A DNA stretch of 64,000 nucleotides, from the NCBI RefSeq assembly GCF_028475105.1, contig NZ_CP116936.1:5269501-5333500 (forward strand), in the 5' to 3' direction. Origin of the DNA: Micromonospora sp. LH3U1. GTDB taxonomy: Bacteria > Actinomycetota > Actinomycetes > Mycobacteriales > Micromonosporaceae. Positions 49,047 through 58,050 of the stretch are shown here, in pieces. Position numbers and translations under genes: made by a program. The notes below the pieces were generated by a model. That model did no database searches and was not told the DNA's origin. It saw only the letters and a list, made by a program, of their open reading frames with translations. The first letter of the stretch is position 1, and every line of letters begins with the position of its first letter.

Positions 49047-49502
49047 TCACTGCGCCGCACCGGTTGCTTCTACCCGGCGCTTGAGCTGCTTCAACGCGGT
49101 GTCCATGATCATCTTCTCGGCCTTGCGCCGAAACATTCCGAGCATTCCCACCGACAGGTCGACCTCGAGCGTGTAGGTCACCGTGGTGCTGCCATCCGGG
49201 TTACCCACCAGGTCGTACGAACCGCGCTGGGTCTTCTGCATCTTCGAGGGGGCGACCAGGTGCCACTCGATGCGGGACACGTCCTCGGCGTACTCGTACG
49301 CGAGCACGTAGTCGTCGGCCATCACCCCGGCGTCGATGGTGAAGTGCACCTGGCTGGCGTAGCCGTCCTCGTACTCCTCGACGACCTCGGCGCGGCGCAC
49401 CGCGTCGGTCCACTCCGGGTAGCGCGCGAAGTCGCAGATGACCGCCGTCACCCGATCCGGTGCGGCGCCGATGATGATCGACTGGGTGGAGGAGTCCGCC
49501 AT
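49047..49502 (-). CDS. SRPBCC (START-like) lipid-binding protein, Rv2185c-like
   Basis: A 151-residue START/cyclase-fold protein (ADSSTQSIIIGAAPDRVTAV, FARYPEWTDAVRRAEVVEEY, SRIEWHLVAPSKMQ, TTVTYTLEVDLSVGMLGMF, ending in a long amphipathic helix). It probably binds a hydrophobic ligand. The neighbouring divergent fadD15-type ligase gives the same pair as Rv2185c and Rv2187, suggesting a role in lipid handling. Confidence 0.85.
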   Translation of the reverse strand: MADSSTQSIIIGAAPDRVTAVICDFARYPEWTDAVRRAEVVEEYEDGYASQVHFTIDAGVMADDYVLAYEYAEDVSRIEWHLVAPSKMQKTQRGSYDLVGNPDGSTTVTYTLEVDLSVGMLGMFRRKAEKMIMDTALKQLKRRVEATGAAQ

Positions 49503-49722
49503 GGGGGGAGGCTACCCGGCGGCTACCGCGCGCCCGCCGCGCCGCCCCAGCCACACCGACGGCGGGGCTCGGGACACGCCCATCGACCCCTGGGCCAGGC
49601 GCCCCGAAGCCCCACTGACCATCCTGCTTATCCCACCTGGACCACCGGCCGGGTAGGTTTCGACACAGCCGACGCCCCAGGTGGCGGCCGGCCCCGGCCA
49701 GTGCGAGCACGAAGGAGTGCAG

Positions 49723-51537
49723 GTGCGCGAGTTCTCCGTTCCCCCGATCGTCACCGTTGGCGACACGGCCAACCTCACCGATCCGGTCTGGGACAACGCC
49801 GAGGTCGCACCCGATACCGTCCAGTTCGCGCGCCCTACCCCGGGCACCGATGGCACCACCACCGTCTGGACCGAGGTGACCTGCCTGCAGTTCCGTGACG
49901 AGGTGGCCGCCGTGGCCCGCGGGCTGATCGCCGCCGGCATCGAACCGGGCGTCCGGGTCGGGCTGATGAGCCGTACCCGCTACGAGTGGACCCTGCTGGA
50001 CTACGCCATCTGGGCCGTCGGCGCGGTCACCGTGCCGATCTACGAGACGTCCAGCGCCGAGCAGGCCGCGTGGATCCTCGCCGACTCCGGCGCGGTCGCC
50101 GTCGTGGTGGAGACCAGCGCCCACGCCGACCTCGTCGCCGGCGTCCGGGATCGGCTGCCCGAACTGGGCCACGTCTGGCAGATCGACCTCGGCGCGGTCG
50201 ACGAGCTGGTCACGACCGGTGCGACGGTCGAGCTGGCCGAGGTCGAGCGGCGGCGCAAGGCCGTCCACGCCAGCGACCTGGCCACCATCATCTACACCAG
50301 CGGCACCACCGGCCGGCCCAAGGGCTGCGTGCTCACCCACCGCAACATGTACGCCGACATCGCCAACGCGGTGCCGGTGCTGCCGAACCTGTTCAACGCC
50401 GGCGCGTCCACCCTGCTGTTCCTGCCGCTGGCGCACGCCTTCGCCCGGCTCATCCAGATCGGCGTGGTGCAGGCCCGCGCCACCATGGCCCACTGCGCCG
50501 ACACCAAGAACCTGGTCGGCGAGCTGCAGGAGTTCCGGCCCACCTTCGTGCTCTCCGTACCCCGGGTGTTCGAGAAGGTCTACAACGCGGCCAAGCAGAA
50601 GGCCGAGGCCGACGGCAAGGGCGGCATCTTCGCCCGCGCCGAGCAGGTCGCCATCTCGTACAGCGAGGCGCTGGAGACCCCGCGCGGACCCGGCCTGGCG
50701 CTACGCGTCCAGCACGCGGTCTTCGACCGGTTGGTCTACGGCAAGCTGCGTGCCGCGCTCGGCGGTCGGTGCCGGGACGCCATGTCCGGCGGCGCCCCGC
50801 TCGGTGCCCGGCTCGGTCACTTCTTCCGCGGCGTCGGGGTGACGATCCTGGAGGGCTACGGCCTGACCGAGACCTCCCCCGCCGCCGCCGCGAACCTGCC
50901 CTCCGGCACCCGGATCGGCACCGTCGGCCGCCCGCTGCCCGGCGTGACCGTACGGATCGAGGACGACGGCGAAATCCTGATCTCCGGGGAGCTGATCTTC
51001 CAGGGCTACTGGGGCAACGAGACGGCGACCGCCGAAGTGATCAGCAGCGACGGCTGGTTCCGTACCGGCGACCTGGGCCAGCTCGACTCCGACGGCTACC
51101 TGACCATCACCGGCCGCAAGAAGGAGCTGATCGTCACCGCCGGCGGCAAGAACGTCGCCCCTGCGGTGCTGGAGGACCTGGTCCGGGCACACCCGTTGAT
51201 CAGTCAGTGTGTCGTGGTCGGTGACCGGAAGCCGTTCATCGGGGCGCTGGTCACCATCGACGAGGAAGCGCTGCCGGCCTGGCTGGAGAGTGCCGGGATG
51301 CCCGCCGGCACCTCCGTCGAGCAACTACGCGAACACGAGGGTCTCCGGAAGGAGATCCAGGCCGCGATCGACACCGCGAACCAGTCCGTCTCCAAGGCCG
51401 AGGCGATCAAGGTGTTCCGGGTCCTGCCCCGCGACTTCGCCGAGGCGACCGGCGAGCTGACCCCGTCGCTCAAGGTCAAGCGCCAGGTTGTCCACAAGAC
51501 GTACGCGGCGGAGATCGCCGATATCTACCGAGGCTGA
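49723..51537 (+). CDS. fadD15: Long-chain acyl-CoA/AMP-dependent ligase (FadD15-like)
   Basis: A 604-residue ANL-superfamily ligase activating fatty acids as acyl-AMP and then acyl-CoA. It has the P-loop TIIYTSGTTGRPKGCVLTH, an EGYGLTETSPAAAAN motif, GWFRTGDLGQLDSDGYLTIT, and ITGRKKELIVTAGGKNVAP. The C-terminal lysine region is SKAEAIKVFRVLP. GAAGGAG at 49711-49717 supports the GTG at 49723. It matches Rv2187 in position and length. Confidence 0.93.
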   Translation: MREFSVPPIVTVGDTANLTDPVWDNAEVAPDTVQFARPTPGTDGTTTVWTEVTCLQFRDEVAAVARGLIAAGIEPGVRVGLMSRTRYEWTLLDYAIWAVGAVTVPIYETSSAEQAAWILADSGAVAVVVETSAHADLVAGVRDRLPELGHVWQIDLGAVDELVTTGATVELAEVERRRKAVHASDLATIIYTSGTTGRPKGCVLTHRNMYADIANAVPVLPNLFNAGASTLLFLPLAHAFARLIQIGVVQARATMAHCADTKNLVGELQEFRPTFVLSVPRVFEKVYNAAKQKAEADGKGGIFARAEQVAISYSEALETPRGPGLALRVQHAVFDRLVYGKLRAALGGRCRDAMSGGAPLGARLGHFFRGVGVTILEGYGLTETSPAAAANLPSGTRIGTVGRPLPGVTVRIEDDGEILISGELIFQGYWGNETATAEVISSDGWFRTGDLGQLDSDGYLTITGRKKELIVTAGGKNVAPAVLEDLVRAHPLISQCVVVGDRKPFIGALVTIDEEALPAWLESAGMPAGTSVEQLREHEGLRKEIQAAIDTANQSVSKAEAIKVFRVLPRDFAEATGELTPSLKVKRQVVHKTYAAEIADIYRG

Positions 51538-51551
51538 CTACCATCCGTCAC

Positions 51552-53243
51552 GTGCCCGCATCCACAGCCACCGCACCGCACCCGCATCCCCTCGCCGCGG
51601 CCGCCCGCCTGGTGATGCTGGCGCTGGTCGCCGTCCTCACCCTGTTCGCCACCCGCGATGTCGCCCAGCTGTGGTGGATCGCGCTGCTGGCGGTGGCCGG
51701 GCTCCCGTCCCTGCTGGCCCCGCAGCAGCGGCTGATCGCGCCGCTGAGCCGGGTGGCCGAGGTGGTCGTGCTCGGCCTGGCCGCGAGCCACGTGGCCGCG
51801 GTCGCGTCGATCGGCGGCACGGTGGACGGGCTCGGCGCCTCGGCGCTGCTGCCCTACCTGGCGGTCCCGGTGACCGTCACCGCGCTGCGCCGCCGCTTCC
51901 GTGAGGGCAGCGCCCTGCTCGCGGTCACCGCCGCGACCCTGCTGGTCAGCGGCGCGCTGACCGAGGTCGGCGGCGGGCTCCAGCTCGGCCAGCCGGGTTA
52001 CCTCGCGGTCTGCGCGCAATGGCTGATCCTGGCGGCGCTGGGGCTCTACGCCGCCGGCACCCTGCACCGGGTGATGGCGGTCCGCAGTGAGGGCAAACCC
52101 CAGCCGTACGCCGAGGCCACCCGGCTGCTGACCCAGTTGCGGACGGTGGCCCGGCAGCTGCCCGGTGCCACCCTGGACCCGGGCGGTATCTCCGAGCACC
52201 TGCTGGAGGAGCTGCGCACGGTGGCCCGGGCGGACCGGGGCGCGGTGCTGTCGGCCAGCGGCGGTGGCCGGCTCGTGGTGCTCGCCCAGGCCGGCGTCGA
52301 CCGGGTGGACTGGGAGACGACGCTGGACGCGGATTCGGCGATCGCCGACGCCTGGGCCAGCCAGCAGGCGCAGACCGCCGCGCGTTCACAGTCCCGCTCG
52401 CACCGCGGCGCCGACGTGTCCGCGCTGATCGTCCCGCTGGTCGCCGGAGTGCGCACCGTGGGGCTGGTGGTGCTGGAGGCGGACGTCGCGCACGCGTACC
52501 CGCCGCCGGTGGTGTCCCGGGTCACCGCGCTGACCCGCCCGGCCGCGCTGCGGCTGGAGGCGGCGCTGCTCTTCGACGAGGTGCGCTCGCTGGCCACCAA
52601 CGAGGAGCGGCAGCGGCTGGCCCGGGAGATCCACGACGGGGTGGCGCAGGAGCTGGTGATGGTCGGCTACGGCATCGACAACGCCCTGGCCACAGTCTTC
52701 GACGACGCCGACGAGACCGCCGAGGCCCTGCGGACGCTGCGCGGTGAGGTGACCCGGGTGATCCAGGAGCTGCGACTGAGCCTCTTCGAGCTGCGCAGCG
52801 AGGTGGACCGCCAGGGCGGGCTGGCCGCGGCCATCGCCGAGTACGCGCGCACCGTGGGCGCGTCCGGCGGGCTGCGCGTGCACCTCTCGCTGGACGAGTC
52901 CACCGCCCGGCTGCCGGCTGCCACCGAGGCCGAGTTGCTGCGCATCGCGCAGGAGGCGGTGACCAACGCGCGCAAGCACGCCGGAGCCTCGAATCTGTGG
53001 GTCACGTGTGAGGTCGACCCCCCGTACGCGCAAATAGAAGTGTCGGATGACGGTCAGGGGATGGCTGACCAGCGCCCCGACGGACGGTACGGTCTTGCGA
53101 TCATGGCCGAGAGGGCGGAACGTATCCGGGGCCGGTTGGAGATCAGACCGCGGCAACCCAGCGGCACGACCGTGGCGGTGGTTCTCGGCACCTCGTCCCG
53201 GCGCGATAACGTGCGCGACAGCGCAGCACCTGAAGGGAAGTAA
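51552..53243 (+). CDS. Sensor histidine kinase with GAF domain (NarL-type partner)
   Basis: A 563-residue kinase from the GTG at 51552. It has about six N-terminal membrane segments (1-175), a GAF-like domain (about 205-345), the HisKA_3 phosphoacceptor (RQRLAREIHDGVAQELVMVG) and a HATPase domain (EAELLRIAQEAVTNARKHAG, VSDDGQGM, GRYGLAIMAERAERI). It is followed 7 bp later by its response regulator. The signal is unknown, and there is no large extracellular loop, so a membrane or intracellular cue is likely. Confidence 0.9.
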   Translation: MPASTATAPHPHPLAAAARLVMLALVAVLTLFATRDVAQLWWIALLAVAGLPSLLAPQQRLIAPLSRVAEVVVLGLAASHVAAVASIGGTVDGLGASALLPYLAVPVTVTALRRRFREGSALLAVTAATLLVSGALTEVGGGLQLGQPGYLAVCAQWLILAALGLYAAGTLHRVMAVRSEGKPQPYAEATRLLTQLRTVARQLPGATLDPGGISEHLLEELRTVARADRGAVLSASGGGRLVVLAQAGVDRVDWETTLDADSAIADAWASQQAQTAARSQSRSHRGADVSALIVPLVAGVRTVGLVVLEADVAHAYPPPVVSRVTALTRPAALRLEAALLFDEVRSLATNEERQRLAREIHDGVAQELVMVGYGIDNALATVFDDADETAEALRTLRGEVTRVIQELRLSLFELRSEVDRQGGLAAAIAEYARTVGASGGLRVHLSLDESTARLPAATEAELLRIAQEAVTNARKHAGASNLWVTCEVDPPYAQIEVSDDGQGMADQRPDGRYGLAIMAERAERIRGRLEIRPRQPSGTTVAVVLGTSSRRDNVRDSAAPEGK

Positions 53244-53250
53244 CCCGAGG

Positions 53251-53919
53251 ATGACCACAAGTCCGACACCGGCCACCCGCACCAAGGTCCTCCTTGTCGA
53301 CGATCATGACCTGATTCGCAAGGGCCTGCGGCACGCCTTCGAGCGCGACCGTCAGTTCGAGGTCGTCGGTGAGGCGGCCACGGCGGCGGAGGGCGTACGC
53401 CAGGCCGGCGCTCTGCAGCCGGACGTGGTGATCATGGATCTGCGGCTGCCCGACGGCAGCGGCCTGGAGGCCACTCGCGCGCTGCGCAAGTCCAGCGCGT
53501 CGATGGGCATCGTGGTGCTGACCATGTACGCCGGCGACGACCAGCTCTTCGGCGCTCTGGAGGCTGGTGCGAGTGCCTTCGTGCCGAAGACCGCCCCGGC
53601 CGACGAGGTCGTGGCCGCCGCACGGCACGCCGCCTCCTCCCCCAGCGCGTTCACCGCCGCCGACCTGGCCGAGGCGATGAAGCGTCGGCTCGCCCCGTCC
53701 GGCCCGCAGTTGTCTCCCCGGGAGGGGCAGGTGCTGCGGCTGCTCGCCGACGGGATGAGCGTGGCGGGCATCGCCAAGCAGCTGTTCGTCAGCGAGTCCA
53801 CTGCCAAGACGCACATCTCCAAGCTCTACGAGAAGCTCGGAGCGGCCAACCGGGCCCAGGCCCTGATGACCGCGCTCCGGCTCGGCCTCCTCGAGGCACC
53901 GGACGCCCCGAAGTTCTGA
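53251..53919 (+). CDS. LuxR/NarL-family response regulator
   Basis: A 222-residue regulator. Receiver residues: DDHD near the start (KVLLVDDHDLIRKGLRH), phospho-acceptor Asp in VVIMDLRLPDGSG, Thr in VVLTMYAGDD and Lys in FVPKTAPADE. The C-terminal LuxR HTH reads LSPREGQVLRLLADGMSVAG, then KQLFVSESTAKTHISKLYEK. The ATG at 53251 lies directly after a CCCGAGG. It forms a two-component system with the upstream kinase. Confidence 0.93.
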   Translation: MTTSPTPATRTKVLLVDDHDLIRKGLRHAFERDRQFEVVGEAATAAEGVRQAGALQPDVVIMDLRLPDGSGLEATRALRKSSASMGIVVLTMYAGDDQLFGALEAGASAFVPKTAPADEVVAAARHAASSPSAFTAADLAEAMKRRLAPSGPQLSPREGQVLRLLADGMSVAGIAKQLFVSESTAKTHISKLYEKLGAANRAQALMTALRLGLLEAPDAPKF

Positions 53920-54107
53920 CCTGCCCCCGCTCGTCGAGCGGGACGTCGCGACCGACGGTCCGCGCCAGCTTCTCCCCGGCGCGGACCGTCGCGCATCGAC
54001 CGACGCCGGCCGGTAACCTCTGGCGCGCTATGGTCTGGCGTGCGTGGCGGGTGCACAATACCCGCGCGGGCGACGGTGCCCGCCTCGCGGACTCGAGGGG
54101 TTGACGC

Positions 54108-54917
54108 ATGCAGCGGCCGGACTGGGCACCCGACACCATCGACATCGAGCGCCCGAGCGTCGCGCGGATGTACGACTACTACCTCGGCGGCTCGCACAAC
54201 TTCGCCGCCGACCGGGCCGCGGCGCAGGCGATGGTCGCGGCGGTGCCCGAGGCGCCGCTGATGGCCCAGGCCAACCGGGCGTTCCTGCGCCGGGCCGTGC
54301 ACCACCTCGCCGAGGCCGGGATCCGGCAGTTCCTGGACATCGGCTCGGGCATCCCGACCGTCGGCAACGTGCACGAGATCGCCCAACGGCTCGACCCGCA
54401 GTCGCGAGTGGTCTATGTGGACGTCGACCCGGTGGCGGTGGCGCACAGCCGCGAGATCCTCACCGGCAACGAACGGGCGGTGGTGGTGCAGGAGGACCTG
54501 CGGCACCCGGAGGCGATCCTGGCCCACCCGGACGTCCGCAAGCTGCTCGACCTGAGCCAACCGGTGGCCGTGATGATCGTGGCCGTCCTGCACTTCGTTC
54601 CCGACGACGACCGACCGGCGGAGCTGCTGCGGACGCTGCGTGACGCGTTGGCCCCCGGCAGCTATCTGGTGCTGTCGCAGGCCAGCGACGACGGGCGCAG
54701 CGACGACGAACGCGTCGAGGCGGAGCGGGTCTACCGGCGTACCGACAACCCGCTGTCGGTACGCAGCCGGGCCGAGCTGACCGCACTCTTCGACGGGTTC
54801 GAGCTGCTCGACCCCGGCGTGGTCTGGGTGCCCCAGTGGCGACCGGACACTCCGGAGAGCGCGGAGGACGCCGAGCGCGCGGTCTTCATGGGCGGCGTCG
54901 GGCGACTCGGTGGCTGA
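54108..54917 (+). CDS. DUF574-type SAM-dependent methyltransferase
   Basis: A 269-residue methyltransferase of the large actinomycete DUF574 family. The N-terminal signature is RPSVARMYDYYLGGSHNFAA, with the SAM motif IRQFLDIGSGIPTVGNVHEI, VVYVDVDPVAVAHS and a C-terminal VWVPQWRPDTP. Substrates are generally unknown. It overlaps the next gene by 8 bp, linking it to c-di-GMP metabolism by operon context. Confidence 0.88.
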   Translation: MQRPDWAPDTIDIERPSVARMYDYYLGGSHNFAADRAAAQAMVAAVPEAPLMAQANRAFLRRAVHHLAEAGIRQFLDIGSGIPTVGNVHEIAQRLDPQSRVVYVDVDPVAVAHSREILTGNERAVVVQEDLRHPEAILAHPDVRKLLDLSQPVAVMIVAVLHFVPDDDRPAELLRTLRDALAPGSYLVLSQASDDGRSDDERVEAERVYRRTDNPLSVRSRAELTALFDGFELLDPGVVWVPQWRPDTPESAEDAERAVFMGGVGRLGG

Positions 54918-56655
54918 GCCACCCGGGGCGACCTCCTACCCGGGCACGTTCGCCCGAGCCTGGGCGAAGGCGGTCTCCGGGACCAGCTACCTACCGATGA
55001 CCCAGGCCCAGCTGGAGACCCTGCTGGACCGGCTCACCGGGCAACTGGCCGGCGCGTTGCTCACGGAGCCGTTCGACCTGCGCGCCGGTCATCGGGTCGG
55101 TGCCGAGTTGGTCGCCGCGCACATCGCCTCCGCAGAAGGGCTGGGTCGTACCGTCGAGGTCATCCAGCTCCGGTTGGTGCGCGACCTGGGGTTGGTGGCC
55201 GAGGAGGTCGAGGACCGGATGGCCCGGCTGCTGGCGGCCGTCGCCACGGGCTACGCCCGCGCGCTGCGCGACCGGACGCTCGACGAGCAGGAGTCGATCC
55301 GTCGGGCCGCGATGAGGGCCCGCACGCAGGCCGAACAGGCGCTGCGAGCCAGCGAGGCCCGGTTCCGGCATCAGGCCACCCACGACCCGCTCACCGGCCT
55401 GCCCAACCGGACGCTGTTCACCGAGCGGCTCACCGCGGCGCTCAACGAGCCCGGCCGAGGCGCGCAGCGGGTCGGGGTGTGCTTCCTGGACCTGGACCGC
55501 TTCAAGGTCGTCAACGACACCCTGGGGCACCAGGTGGGTGACCTGCTGCTGGTCACGGTCGCCGAACGGCTGAGCCAGGCCGTGGGCGAGCACCTGGTGG
55601 CCCGGCTCGGCGGGGACGAGTTCGTCATCCTGGTGCAATGCACCGGCGGCACCGACGACATGGTGGCGGTGGCCGAGACCGCGCTGGCCGCGATCCGGAC
55701 ACCGGCGCTGGTCGACGGGCACGAGCTGCAGATTTCGGCGAGCATCGGCATCGTCGAGCGCCAGGTGGCCGGCGCCAACCCCACCGACCTCATGCGCGCC
55801 GCCGACAGCACCCTGCACTGGGCCAAGTCCGCCGGCGGGTCGCGTTGGGCGCTCTACGACGCCGAGCGGAACCAACGGGAGCTGGCCCGGTACGCGCTCT
55901 CCGCGGCGATCCCGGCCGCGTTGGAACGGGGCGAGTTCTACCTCGACTACCAGCCGCTGACCTCGCTGCGCGACGGCAGCCTGGTCGGCGTCGAGGCGCT
56001 GGTCCGCTGGCGCCACCCGGAGCTGGGGGTGCTTCGACCGGACAGCTTCATCGGGTTGGCCGAGGAGACCGGCCTGATCGTGCAGCTGGGTGGCTGGGTG
56101 CTGGCCGAGGCGTGCCGCGAGGCGGAGGCCTGGTCGGCCGGCAGCGTGGCCGCGCCGTTCGTCAGCGTCAACCTGGCGGTACGCCAGGTGCACCGGCCCG
56201 GGCTGGTGCAGGAGGTCCGCGCGTTGCTGCGGCAGACCGGCCTACCGCCGGAGCGGCTGCAACTGGAGATCACCGAGAGCACGATGATGAGCACCGCCGA
56301 GGAGCCGGTACGCGCCCTGCGGGTCCTGGCCGACCTCGGCGTGCGGATCGCCATCGACGACTTCGGCACCGGCTACAGCAACCTGGCGTACCTGCGGGAC
56401 CTGCCGGTGACCGAGCTGAAGGTGGCCGGGGAGTTCGTGGCCGGCCTGCGGTCGCCGTCGGTGGGCCGCACCGACGAGCGGATCCTCGCCTCGCTGGTCT
56501 CGCTGGCGCACGCGCTGGACCTGACGGTCACCGCCGAGGGCGTGGAAACCGCCGGGCAGGCCGAGCGACTGCGGGCGATCGGCTGCGACGCGGCCCAGGG
56601 CTGGCACTTCGGGCGGCCGGCCCCCGCCGACCGGATCCTGGCCCGCATCCGCTGA
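54910..56655 (+). CDS. GGDEF-EAL cyclic-di-GMP enzyme
   Basis: A 581-residue cytosolic protein. It has an N-terminal helical region (1-140), then a diguanylate cyclase domain (THDPLTGLPNRTLFTERL, FLDLDRFKVVNDTLGHQ, ARLGGDEFVIL) with an intact GGDEF active site. A phosphodiesterase domain follows with an intact EAL (LVGVEALVRWRHP), NLAVRQ, EITES, DDFGTGYSNLAYL and AEGVET. The conserved LKID element reads LKVA, losing an aspartate, so phosphodiesterase activity may be weak. The start is a GTG at 54910. Confidence 0.9.
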   Translation: MAEPPGATSYPGTFARAWAKAVSGTSYLPMTQAQLETLLDRLTGQLAGALLTEPFDLRAGHRVGAELVAAHIASAEGLGRTVEVIQLRLVRDLGLVAEEVEDRMARLLAAVATGYARALRDRTLDEQESIRRAAMRARTQAEQALRASEARFRHQATHDPLTGLPNRTLFTERLTAALNEPGRGAQRVGVCFLDLDRFKVVNDTLGHQVGDLLLVTVAERLSQAVGEHLVARLGGDEFVILVQCTGGTDDMVAVAETALAAIRTPALVDGHELQISASIGIVERQVAGANPTDLMRAADSTLHWAKSAGGSRWALYDAERNQRELARYALSAAIPAALERGEFYLDYQPLTSLRDGSLVGVEALVRWRHPELGVLRPDSFIGLAEETGLIVQLGGWVLAEACREAEAWSAGSVAAPFVSVNLAVRQVHRPGLVQEVRALLRQTGLPPERLQLEITESTMMSTAEEPVRALRVLADLGVRIAIDDFGTGYSNLAYLRDLPVTELKVAGEFVAGLRSPSVGRTDERILASLVSLAHALDLTVTAEGVETAGQAERLRAIGCDAAQGWHFGRPAPADRILARIR

Positions 56656-56726
56656 ACGACGCACGACAACGTTCCGGCAAAGAGACGGTCCGTGCTCATT
56701 CAGGAATGGTCACACCGGACCGCTGC

Positions 56727-56766
56727 GCGTAGACAGCGTCTACGCCGTGCTGGTAGACAGCGTCTA
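56727..56766. promoter_or_regulatory. Twin palindromic operators overlapping the TetR start
   Basis: TAGACAGCGTCTA occurs at 56730-56742, inside the longer palindrome GCGTAGACAGCGTCTACGC (56727-56745), and at 56754-56766. The spacing is 24 bp. The last base of the second copy is the A of the TetR start codon. This fits autorepression by the TetR protein of its own (probably leaderless) transcript and the downstream plsC. Confidence 0.75.
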
Positions 56767-57347
56767 TGGACGTGGAGGCGGGTCTTCGGGCCCGACTGGT
56801 GTCCGTCGGGGTGGACCTCGTGCTGCGCGAGGGCCAGTCGGCGGTGTCGCTGCGGGAGATCGCCCGTCGCGCCGGTGTTTCGCACGGCGCACCGCGCCGC
56901 TACTTCCCCAACCACGTCGACCTGCTCTCCGCCATCGCCCGGGAGGGCTTCGCCGACCTCACCGCCCGCATCGAGGAGACGATGCGCGACGCCGGCCCGG
57001 ACCCGCGTACCCGACTGGCCGCGCTGGCCCGGACGTACCTGGACTTCGCGGCGACCCACCGCGGCATGTTCGAGCTGATGTTCCGCCACGACCTGCTCGA
57101 CAGCGGCCGGCTGCGGCTACGCGAGACGAGCCTGCCGCTGTTCGCCGTCCTGGCCGACCTGGTGGCCCAGGTACGCCGACCGACCGACGCGCCCGCACCG
57201 GTGCTCGCCGGAGCGCTCTGGGCCAACCTGCACGGCATCGCCCAGCTCTGGGCCTGGGGCAGCCTGCCGCTGGCCACCGGCGCCACCGACGACGACGCCC
57301 TGCTGCGCGCCGCGCTCGACGCCCATCTCGGCCCGACGCTCGACTGA
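56766..57347 (+). CDS. TetR family transcriptional regulator
   Basis: A 193-residue repressor with the N-terminal HTH LREIARRAGVSHGAPRRYFP, then NHVDLLSAIAREGF, and a helical ligand domain with a TetR_C-like end (APAPVLAGALWANLHGIAQL). The ATG at 56766 overlaps the second copy of a twin palindromic operator. The adjacent acyltransferase (22 bp downstream) suggests it senses a fatty acid or acyl-CoA, which is inference. Confidence 0.9.
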   Translation: MDVEAGLRARLVSVGVDLVLREGQSAVSLREIARRAGVSHGAPRRYFPNHVDLLSAIAREGFADLTARIEETMRDAGPDPRTRLAALARTYLDFAATHRGMFELMFRHDLLDSGRLRLRETSLPLFAVLADLVAQVRRPTDAPAPVLAGALWANLHGIAQLWAWGSLPLATGATDDDALLRAALDAHLGPTLD

Positions 57348-57368
57348 ACCCCGATCCCCGGAGAACAC

Positions 57369-58037
57369 GTGCCCCTGCTGTACGACCTCACCAAGCTGAC
57401 CGTCGGTGCCACACTGCGGTTGGGCTGGCAGCCCCGCGTGGAAGGGCTGGAGCATCTGCCCCAGCACAGCGGCGCGATCCTCGCCGGCAATCACCTGTCC
57501 GTCGCCGACGAGTTGTTCCTGGTCAGCGCGACGCCCCGACACGTCACCTTCTGGGCCAAGGCCGAATACTTCACCGGCCGCGGTCCAGTGGGCTGGCTCA
57601 ACCGTCGGATCGTCGCCGGCATGGGCGCCATCCGGGTCGACCGCGCCGACGGCCGGGCCGCCCTGCGCGCCCTCGACGCCGCCGTACCGGTGCTGCGCGC
57701 CGGCGGCCTCGTCGCCGTCTACCCGGAGGGCACCCGCTCCCCGGACGGGCGGCTCTACCGGGGCCGCGTCGGGATGACCCGGCTGGCCCGCGACGCGGGG
57801 GTGCCGATCATCCCGGTCGGCGTGCTCGGCACCGCCGAGGTGCTGCCGGTCGACGCGCGGCTGCCCCGCCGGCACCCGGTCACCCTGCGGTTCGGCCCGC
57901 CGATCCCGGTCGCCGAACGGATCAACGGGCCACGCGACATCCGGACGGTCACCGACGAGGTGATGGCGGCGATCCAGAAGCTCACCGGCCAGGAGTACGT
58001 GCCGCACTACGCGCCGCCCCGGGAGAACCCCCGCTGA
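57369..58037 (+). CDS. Lysophospholipid acyltransferase (PlsC family), second copy
   Basis: A 222-residue homologue of the gene at 28801-29490. The HX4D motif is GNHLSVADE and the phosphate-binding motif YPEGTRSPDGRLYRGRVG. The N-terminus (LLYDLTKLTVGATLRL) is amphipathic. GGAGA precedes the GTG at 57369. It is probably co-transcribed with the TetR gene. Substrate specificity may differ from the first copy. Confidence 0.9.
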   Translation: MPLLYDLTKLTVGATLRLGWQPRVEGLEHLPQHSGAILAGNHLSVADELFLVSATPRHVTFWAKAEYFTGRGPVGWLNRRIVAGMGAIRVDRADGRAALRALDAAVPVLRAGGLVAVYPEGTRSPDGRLYRGRVGMTRLARDAGVPIIPVGVLGTAEVLPVDARLPRRHPVTLRFGPPIPVAERINGPRDIRTVTDEVMAAIQKLTGQEYVPHYAPPRENPR

Positions 58038-58050
58038 GCGCGGGCGGCGA

